This document shows, piece after piece, positions 51,289 to 58,353 of a stretch of DNA of 64,000 nt. Origin of the DNA: Frankiaceae bacterium (GTDB taxonomy: Bacteria; Actinomycetota; Actinomycetes; BP-191); assembly GCA_030840645.1 (NCBI GenBank), contig JAVEEC010000139.1, forward strand, positions 1-64,000. The letters run 5' to 3'. How positions within the stretch are numbered: position 1 is the stretch's first letter; every line of letters starts with the position of its first letter. The notes beneath the pieces were generated by a model that did no database searches, was not told where the DNA came from, and saw nothing but the letters and a program-made list of their open reading frames with translations. A program made the translations under genes and the position numbers.

Positions 51289-52074
51289 ATGGAAGAGGGC
51301 AACCCCGCGGAGCTGCCGAGCCGGGCGCCGATGCCGGAGAAGCAGCGCGGCCCGACGGTGCTGCGCCGCGGGCAGGCGACGGCGAGTACGACGGACCAGC
51401 GGCTGCTCGACAGCCGCGGCCCGGCCGACTGGGTGCACACCGACCCATGGCGCGTGCTGCGCATCCAGGCAGAGTTCGTCGAGGGGTTCGGCACGCTCGC
51501 CGCGATCGGTCCCGCGGTGTCGGTGTTCGGGTCGGCGCGGACGCCGCGCGACACCCCCGAGTACGCGCTGGGCGAGACGCTCGGCGCGGCGCTGGCGAAG
51601 GCCGGCTTCACCGTCATCACCGGCGGCGGGCCGGGCCTGATGGAGGCCGTCAACAAGGGCGCCTGCGAGGCCGGCGGCATGTCCGTCGGGCTCGGCATCG
51701 AGCTGCCGTTCGAGCAGCGGATCAACGACTACGTCGACATCGGCATCGAGTTCCGGTACTTCTTCGTGCGCAAGACGATGTTCGTGAAGTACGCGCAGGC
51801 GTTCGTCATCCTGCCGGGTGGCTTCGGGACGCTGGACGAGCTGTTCGAGGCGCTGACGCTGGTCCAGACGCGGAAGGTGACGCGGTTCCCGATCGTGCTG
51901 CTCGGTACGGCGTACTGGGGCGGGCTGATGGAGTGGGTGTCCGCGCGGCTGCGCGCCGAGGGCATGGTCGCGCCCGAGGACATCGAGCTGGTGCGGCTCA
52001 CCGACTCCGTCGAGGAGACCGTCGACGTGATCCTGTCCGCGGCCGAGGCGCGCCGGCGCGAGGGCCGGGTCTAG
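51289..52074 (+). CDS. LOG family (TIGR00730-type) protein, paralogue 1
   Basis: TGGGPGLMEAVNKGACEAGG and LPGGFGTLDELFEALTL. Confidence 0.93.
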   Translation: MEEGNPAELPSRAPMPEKQRGPTVLRRGQATASTTDQRLLDSRGPADWVHTDPWRVLRIQAEFVEGFGTLAAIGPAVSVFGSARTPRDTPEYALGETLGAALAKAGFTVITGGGPGLMEAVNKGACEAGGMSVGLGIELPFEQRINDYVDIGIEFRYFFVRKTMFVKYAQAFVILPGGFGTLDELFEALTLVQTRKVTRFPIVLLGTAYWGGLMEWVSARLRAEGMVAPEDIELVRLTDSVEETVDVILSAAEARRREGRV

Positions 52075-52079
52075 GCCGG

Positions 52080-52676
52080 GTGGCGACGATCTGCGTGTTC
52101 TGCGCGTCGTCGGACACGATCCCGCCGCACTACATCGCGCTCGCGACCGAGGTCGGCGCGGAGATCGCACGGCGCGGCCACTCGCTCGTGACCGGCGGCG
52201 GGTCCGTCTCGATGATGGGCGCGGTGGCGCGGGCCGTCCGCGACGGCGGCGGGCACACCGTCGGCGTCATCCCGCGCGCGCTGCTCGAACGCGAGATCGC
52301 CGACCACGGCGCCGACGAGCTGGTCGTCTGCGACACCATGCGGGAGCGCAAGGGCGAGATGGACCGGCGTTCGGACGCGTTCATCACGCTGCCCGGCGGG
52401 ATCGGGACGCTGGAGGAGCTGCTCGAGGTCTGGACCGCGCGGACGCTGGCGATGCACGACAAGCCGGTGGTCGTGTGCGACCCGGACGACGCGTTCGCGC
52501 CGCTGCGCGCGCAGATCGACCAGCTCGTCGCGCGGGGCTTCGCCCGGCCTGACGTCAACGACGCCCTGGTCTGGTGCGCGACGCCGGCGGACGCCGTACG
52601 GCTGGCCGAACGTTCCGGCCACGCACTGGTCCCGAGCGACGAGGAGCTGGCCGAGGCCGAGCCCGACACGCGCTAA
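52080..52676 (+). CDS. LOG family (TIGR00730-type) protein, paralogue 2
   Basis: ICVFCASSDTIPPHY, TGGGSVSMMGAVARAVRDGGG, LPGGIGTLEELLEVW. Confidence 0.92.
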   Translation: MATICVFCASSDTIPPHYIALATEVGAEIARRGHSLVTGGGSVSMMGAVARAVRDGGGHTVGVIPRALLEREIADHGADELVVCDTMRERKGEMDRRSDAFITLPGGIGTLEELLEVWTARTLAMHDKPVVVCDPDDAFAPLRAQIDQLVARGFARPDVNDALVWCATPADAVRLAERSGHALVPSDEELAEAEPDTR

Positions 52677-53701
52677 CGCTCGTCGAGTGTCGGTGCGGAG
52701 CCGAGCCGGTAGCGATATCTCGTAGGTCTGAGGGCGCTCGGCGCGGGAGTCCAATCGCGCCACCACCGGACGCGCCCGCCGGTGGTCGATACCGTTCCGT
52801 CGTCGTTCCTCCACCAGGCGATCTCGTCTACGACGAACAGATCCGTTGGTGCGTGGCGGTTCGCTTGGCGGACCTCGCCCCTGGTCAGTTCGACGTTCTC
52901 GATGTCCGACGAGCAGCTGCCCTTTACCTCGACGTGCCGTTCTTCCTCTGCATTCACGGCGAGGACGTCGTACGACTCGGTGTCGCCGACGGGCACGGCA
53001 CGGAAGCCGAGCTCCTCGTAATGGTCCATCGCGCTCCTCACCGCGTGCCACTCCAGCGCCCGCCTTAGGACGGGATCGGCCAAGTAGCCAGCCTGGGATC
53101 GCGAGCGCTTCCGGACCGGTCGTGCGCGGGGAGGAGTGTCGCGCTCGATCCGTGGGACCGATCGCAACGGGCGCAGGACACCGAGCGCGGCGGCGGGAAA
53201 CTTCACCAGGTATCCCTGGGTGGTTCGGACCGCGCGCTTCTTCGAGAACGCGAACGGAAAGTAGAGGGGCGACCGATGGCGAGCGATCAGGTCCTGCTGA
53301 ACGCGCCGCAGGTGCGGTTCTGCCTTGCGAATGTCGTCTTGAGTGACGGCTGATACCAGCGGCCGGTAGTCGCTCAGTTGGAGCTGCCACGACGGTTCGG
53401 GGCCGAGCGAGGGCCGCTTACGTCCGTAGCTACCGTGCGCTGTCCACACGATCGTGCTCTCCTCCGGAGGGCCGACTGCAGTAGAGAAACCGACGATGCC
53501 CGTCTCACCGCCCGAGCGCTTATGCCAATGGAGCACGACGTCACCGTCCTGCACTTCGGTGACGAGGCTGTACCCCCAGTAGGGCCGACCGGAGTCCTGT
53601 ACCTGCGGAGCGCGAAGGTCACTACCCAGGTCCGAGCGGTTCGTGATTTCCATCCAGTACCGCTCGAACGGATCGTCCTGCCACCAGCGGTTGATCTGCA
53701 T
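52673..53701 (-). CDS. EVE/PUA-like domain fused to NO VEIN (DUF3883) PD-(D/E)XK nuclease-like domain; putative modification-dependent restriction enzyme
   Basis: N-term RYWMEITNRSDLG...PYWGYSLVTEVQDGDVVLHWH...GIVGFSTA; C-term MDHYEELGFRAVPVGDTESYDVLAVNAEEERHVEVKGSCSSDIENVELTRGEVRQAN. Confidence 0.65.
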   Translation of the reverse strand: MQINRWWQDDPFERYWMEITNRSDLGSDLRAPQVQDSGRPYWGYSLVTEVQDGDVVLHWHKRSGGETGIVGFSTAVGPPEESTIVWTAHGSYGRKRPSLGPEPSWQLQLSDYRPLVSAVTQDDIRKAEPHLRRVQQDLIARHRSPLYFPFAFSKKRAVRTTQGYLVKFPAAALGVLRPLRSVPRIERDTPPRARPVRKRSRSQAGYLADPVLRRALEWHAVRSAMDHYEELGFRAVPVGDTESYDVLAVNAEEERHVEVKGSCSSDIENVELTRGEVRQANRHAPTDLFVVDEIAWWRNDDGTVSTTGGRVRWWRDWTPAPSALRPTRYRYRLGSAPTLDER

Positions 53702-53747
53702 AGCCGATCGTTGCGCATTTCAGGGATCGGCGGCACGGATAGGCCAC

Positions 53748-54923
53748 TTACGCGCGCGGGGGGACCTCGGGGATGGGCAGCAGGGTCGGCAACGTCGCGC
53801 GGCCGGGGGCCGCCGCGCCGTCGTCGAGGCCCAGGCGCTGCGCGGGCCAGCGCTTGCGGGAGGCGAGGGCGAGCTTGTTCATGAGGTTCAGGGCCGCGGG
53901 GTCCTCCTCGCCGGGCCGGACCTCGACCAGGCCCGCGTCGCGCAGCCCCTCCAGCCACTCCAGGCCGCGCTGCGTGCGGACCAGCGTCAGCGTCCACCCG
54001 TCGCCCTGGCCGAGCCCGCCGGTCGAGATGTCCGCGTGCTCCGCCGCGAAGTCGGGGCAGGTCGTGCAGCCGGGCCTGGTGTGCTTGTGGGTGTCCTTCA
54101 ACGGGATGTCGACGCGGGTGTCGTCGTCGCCGTGCCAGACGATGAACTTCCCCTTGATGTTGACCTTGTGGACCGACTCCAGGGGGATGCCGTACTCCGA
54201 CTCGAGCATCCCCTCGTACATGCCGTCGTAGGTGAACGTCTTCGAGCAGAGCAGGCCGATCGTGATGGCGATCCGCTTGGCGTACTTGTTCAGCCGGTTG
54301 GCCTGGACGGTGCCGTTGATCGACGCCTGGCAGGACATGCCGACCAGCGCGAGGTTCTTGAGCCCGGCCGCCTCGGCCTCGCGCATCGCGAGCGGGTTGG
54401 CGGAGTACGTATACCGGGAGCCCGCCGTACGCAGCACGCCGGCGCGGTCGGTGACGACGGCGGGTACGGCGTCGAGGGTACGAACCGGCGAGAAGTCGCT
54501 GACCAGCGCGCCGTCGATCCGCCCGGTCTCCAGCCCCCAGATCAGCAGCGCGGAGACGAGGCCGCCGTCCTGGCCGGCGTCGAACGTCTCGGTGTCGGTC
54601 GCGCGCACGAGCAGGACGTGCGACGCGATGCCGGCGGGCTCGTCGGCGTTGCGCGCGCGGCCGAACAGCGCGACGTCGCTCGCCGTCTCCCAGTCGCGGA
54701 ACCGCGGGCAGGCGCGGGTGCAGATGTCGCACCCCTTCTCGCCGAACACGCAGTTGTCGGCGAGCGTCGTCGGCTCGACGTTGAACGGCTGGTACGTCAC
54801 CGCGTGGTCGTAGCCGATGACGTCGCGCGGGCAGGCCATGACGCACGCGGCGCAGCCGGTGCACAGGCCGGTCTGCACGACCTCGTGGAACAGCTCGTGC
54901 CACTGCGTCTTGGCGTCGTCCAT
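53748..54923 (-). CDS. Coenzyme F420 hydrogenase/dehydrogenase beta-subunit (FrhB) family protein
   Basis: CTGCAACVMACP and CVFGEKGCDICTRACP iron-sulfur motifs; FDAGQDGGLVSALLIWGLE; HTRPGCTTCPDFAAEHADISTGGLGQ. Confidence 0.92.
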   Translation of the reverse strand: MDDAKTQWHELFHEVVQTGLCTGCAACVMACPRDVIGYDHAVTYQPFNVEPTTLADNCVFGEKGCDICTRACPRFRDWETASDVALFGRARNADEPAGIASHVLLVRATDTETFDAGQDGGLVSALLIWGLETGRIDGALVSDFSPVRTLDAVPAVVTDRAGVLRTAGSRYTYSANPLAMREAEAAGLKNLALVGMSCQASINGTVQANRLNKYAKRIAITIGLLCSKTFTYDGMYEGMLESEYGIPLESVHKVNIKGKFIVWHGDDDTRVDIPLKDTHKHTRPGCTTCPDFAAEHADISTGGLGQGDGWTLTLVRTQRGLEWLEGLRDAGLVEVRPGEEDPAALNLMNKLALASRKRWPAQRLGLDDGAAAPGRATLPTLLPIPEVPPRA

Positions 54924-54953
54924 CGCCCGACACTACCCACCTAGAGTTCTCGC
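54924..54953. promoter_or_regulatory. Candidate 30-bp bidirectional leaderless promoter
   Basis: TAGAGT (54942-54947, + strand) 6 nt before GTG 54954; TAGTGT (54930-54935, - strand) 6 nt before ATG 54923. Confidence 0.5.
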
Positions 54954-55394
54954 GTGGACTACCCGCGCGCGCTGGCCCGGCGGTGGGCGACCGTCGCGGT
55001 CGTCGGAACCGGCATCGTGGTGTACGGCGGGTGCGCGCTGCTGCACTACGACCTGGGGTCGACGACGGTCAGCTTCGTGATGTTCGCCGGGCTGTTCGGG
55101 GGCACCGCGTGGTTCCTCGGGCACGAGGTGGCGGCGTACCGCCGCTGCCCGCGCTGCGGCACCCAGCAGACCGGGCGGCCTGGCGCCTGCCCGGACTGCG
55201 GGTACGACGTCGCCGCGCGGCCGCGGTACGCCTGCTCCGAGGGCCACGGGTCGTTCGAGCCCGGGCTCTGCGACTGCGGGCGGCGGCTCGCCGCCTACGA
55301 CCCGCCCGACGTCGCCGGGCGGGTCATGCGGATGGTGTGGTTCGGGGTCGCGCTGCTCGTCGTGCTCGTCGCCGTCGGGCTGCTGCTCGGCTGA
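54954..55394 (+). CDS. Hypothetical membrane protein with zinc-ribbon (CPRCG...CPDCGYD)
   Basis: TM segments flanking Cys pairs CPRCGTQQ / CPDCGYD / CDCG. Confidence 0.7.
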   Translation: MDYPRALARRWATVAVVGTGIVVYGGCALLHYDLGSTTVSFVMFAGLFGGTAWFLGHEVAAYRRCPRCGTQQTGRPGACPDCGYDVAARPRYACSEGHGSFEPGLCDCGRRLAAYDPPDVAGRVMRMVWFGVALLVVLVAVGLLLG

Positions 55395-55397
55395 GGC

Positions 55398-58316
55398 TCA
55401 CCGGCGGAAGGCGATGGCGTCCACGCCGAACGTGGGCCGCCCCTTGGTGCCGTAGACGCGGATCTTGATGGTGTGGTTGGCGTTGCTCAGGGAGCCGCGC
55501 GAGTACAGCACCTGGCGGAACTTCGTGGTCGGCGAGTACGCGTCGTAGAGACCGGAGTACGCGCCGCCGTCGATGGACACCTGGAACTGGCCGTAGCCGA
55601 TGCCCTTGTTGCCGACGACCCAGATCGCCGTGCCCACGGCGTGGAACGAGTAGGTCGCGCCCGGGGTGCTGGTGTTGTGGTGCTGGAACGCGTACAGGTT
55701 GAGGCTGGTCACGTTCGTCCACGGTCCGGTACGGACCACGCCCTTCGACACGTCGTTGTACGGCACGACCGTCGTCTTCTGGGTGCTCAGGAAGCCGATG
55801 CGGCCCGCGGGGTCGACCGCCCGCACGGTGTACCGGTACGTGTTGCCCCGAACGGCGCTCGCGACGGTCGTGAAGGTCGACGTGACCGTGTCCCAGAGGG
55901 CCGGAGGGGCGCCGTTGATCGAGCGCATGATCTGGTACCTCGTGCCCTTCGGGGCACCGGTGGGAGCGGTCCAGTAGATGTTGAACTGCTCGGTCGTGGA
56001 CACGTCGCTCGCGAGCACCGGCGTGGTCAGCGTCGGCGGGCCGAGCGGCGTGCGGCTGACCCAGACGCGTTCGAACGCGAGCGTGCCGTTCGACCTCGCC
56101 AACGGGTCGCTGACCGGGCCGGCGACGTCGACGGTCCACCAGTACGAGTCCTGCGGGACGGGGTGGTCGTCGCCGTCGAGACCGTCCCAGGTCAGGCTGA
56201 TCTCGCCGTGCTCGCTGGCGACGGGGAACGTCCGGATCACCGGCCCGGACGGGGTGCCGGCGTGCAGGCTCAGCGTGCCGGAGACGTCCTGGCTGACCAG
56301 CAACGTCGCCGACCACGTCGGGCCGCCCGGGCTGCCGGCGCCGAAGCCGGCCGGCTGCGTACCGCCGAGGTAGCGCGGCTCGGCCGAGTAGCCAGGGACG
56401 AAGTCGCCGATCCCGCGTACCACGGCGCGCAGGTCGGTGAGCGGCCGCCAGCCGATCACCCCGCCGTCGATGGCGAGCGGCCCCTCGGCATAGTCGTCGA
56501 CGAGGTGGTCGGCCGCGCCCTCGCGCAGGTCGTACAGGTGGACGGTCGAGTCGGTGCGTGCCGCGAGCAGCAGCCCGCTCCAGTACGTGACCTCGGTCGT
56601 CGTCAGGTCGGTCCCGCTCACCAGCATCGGCAGCGGGATCGTCGTGTGGGACCGGCCGGTCCAGCGGGCGGCCTCCGTGCCAGGCGACGTTCCGCCGTGG
56701 GTGAACGCGTAGACGACCTCGTCGCCCCACACCGCGATCTGCCAGGTGTCGGTGTCGACGCAGGACGACACGCAGCCGGGCACGAAGGGCCGCACGACCT
56801 CCCCGAGGCCTCTGACGAGGTCCCAACGCTCGACCACGCCGCTGTTGTAGTCGATGGTCGCGAGGTAGTCGCCGAATATCGCCCCTAGGAGGGGACCGAA
56901 GTTCTGCACTGAGTTGGTGGGCATGTCGATGACGAACGTGGACGCGCCGCCGGTGAGGAGGACCCGGTTGCCGGAGACGGCGACCGTGCCGACGTCGTTC
57001 GCGGACAGTGTCCGGGTCGTGAACGGTCCCTCCGCGCGCCCGTAGACGACCTCGATCTTGCCCGCGACCGGGCTCGGCCTGGTGAACGCGACATACGGGC
57101 CCGAGATCGCGGCGCTGCCGGCCGTCCGGCCGGTCACCGACGTCTCGCGACCCGGCGGGTCGTCGGGGGTGACGGGACGCAGGTAGGCCGGCAGGTCGGC
57201 GGTCGTGTCGTCGACGTAGACGGCGCGGCCGTTCGAGATGGAGACCGAGTAGGTGACCGCCGGCCGGATGGGCACCAGGCCGCGCAGCGTGCCGGTGTGC
57301 CCGCCGGGGCTCACCCCGTAGAGGCCCGGGACGGACGCGAGCCGGTCGTTGACCAGGAACTGCGGGGTGTTCTCGAACGCCGCGAGGCCGCTGGTGGTGA
57401 TCGGGCGCGAGTACCTGACCGGGTCCGGCGTGTCCGCGCCGTAGGTCCAGAGGGAGTTGGTGCCGTCCTCGTCGTCGTTGGGGGTCAGCCAGGCGAGGGC
57501 GTCGTCCGTGCCGGCGAACCCGGAGATGCCCGGCGCGTCGGGCAGCCGGATCGGGGGTCCCGACGGACTCGGCACCTCGCCCCGGGAAGCGCGGAAGATC
57601 AGCGTCTCGAACTCGCCCGGGTCCACCTCGGCGCCGGCCAGGTACCAGTAGACGGCCAGCGGCGAGAGGGCGGCTCCGTCGCCGTCGCCGAGGTCCGTGA
57701 CCGTTCCGCTGTCGCGGTCCAGGTAGGTGACGTTGCCGCCACCGGACACCGCCACTCCGTCGCCGTCGCCGACCGCGCCGGGCAGCTCGGTGTAGACCGT
57801 GGGCAGGGCGTACGAGTGGAGCAGCACGCCCTCCCACGACGCGAGGCCGAGGGTGTGCGTGCCGAGGTCGAAGACGATCGCCACGTCGCCGGCGTTGCCG
57901 ATGTACGTGTAGCCGACCGGAGCGCTGAACAACAGTGTCGTCGGGCAGCCGTCCACGGCGCCGACGACGCAGTACTTGACCGTGCTGACCGGCGTCTCCG
58001 GCGTCGTCCCGGCCTGGGGCAGGGCGACGCGGTCGCCGCTGATCGTCGGCGAGAGCCGGGTCCGCTGGCGCGGGCCGAGGTCGATCGGCTCGCTGCCCGT
58101 CGTCATCGGCGCGACCGTGAGGAACACGGTGCCGAACCCGCCGATGTCGGTCGTGTACACCGTCCCCGACGCGCTGGAGGTGATCTCGTCGGCGCGGGTC
58201 GGGATGTAGCTGTCGTGCGCGTCGACGACGTACGGGCCGGCGGCGAAGGCCGTCCCCGGGGTCAGACCGGTGGCCAGCAGGGCGGCGGCGGTAAGCGCGG
58301 CGAGACGAGTGCGCAC
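55398..58316 (-). CDS. Large secreted protein: beta-propeller region, FlgD-like and FnIII domains, conserved C-terminal module (paralogue 1)
   Basis: Signal peptide MRTRLAALTAAALLATGLTPGTAFA; SEHGEISLTWDGLDGDDHPVPQDSYWWTVDVAG; RGNTYRYTVRAVDPAGRIG. Confidence 0.8.
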   Translation of the reverse strand: MRTRLAALTAAALLATGLTPGTAFAAGPYVVDAHDSYIPTRADEITSSASGTVYTTDIGGFGTVFLTVAPMTTGSEPIDLGPRQRTRLSPTISGDRVALPQAGTTPETPVSTVKYCVVGAVDGCPTTLLFSAPVGYTYIGNAGDVAIVFDLGTHTLGLASWEGVLLHSYALPTVYTELPGAVGDGDGVAVSGGGNVTYLDRDSGTVTDLGDGDGAALSPLAVYWYLAGAEVDPGEFETLIFRASRGEVPSPSGPPIRLPDAPGISGFAGTDDALAWLTPNDDEDGTNSLWTYGADTPDPVRYSRPITTSGLAAFENTPQFLVNDRLASVPGLYGVSPGGHTGTLRGLVPIRPAVTYSVSISNGRAVYVDDTTADLPAYLRPVTPDDPPGRETSVTGRTAGSAAISGPYVAFTRPSPVAGKIEVVYGRAEGPFTTRTLSANDVGTVAVSGNRVLLTGGASTFVIDMPTNSVQNFGPLLGAIFGDYLATIDYNSGVVERWDLVRGLGEVVRPFVPGCVSSCVDTDTWQIAVWGDEVVYAFTHGGTSPGTEAARWTGRSHTTIPLPMLVSGTDLTTTEVTYWSGLLLAARTDSTVHLYDLREGAADHLVDDYAEGPLAIDGGVIGWRPLTDLRAVVRGIGDFVPGYSAEPRYLGGTQPAGFGAGSPGGPTWSATLLVSQDVSGTLSLHAGTPSGPVIRTFPVASEHGEISLTWDGLDGDDHPVPQDSYWWTVDVAGPVSDPLARSNGTLAFERVWVSRTPLGPPTLTTPVLASDVSTTEQFNIYWTAPTGAPKGTRYQIMRSINGAPPALWDTVTSTFTTVASAVRGNTYRYTVRAVDPAGRIGFLSTQKTTVVPYNDVSKGVVRTGPWTNVTSLNLYAFQHHNTSTPGATYSFHAVGTAIWVVGNKGIGYGQFQVSIDGGAYSGLYDAYSPTTKFRQVLYSRGSLSNANHTIKIRVYGTKGRPTFGVDAIAFRR

Positions 58317-58353
58317 CGAGGCTCCTGACTGACCAGCAGGTGTTCCCCCTGAC

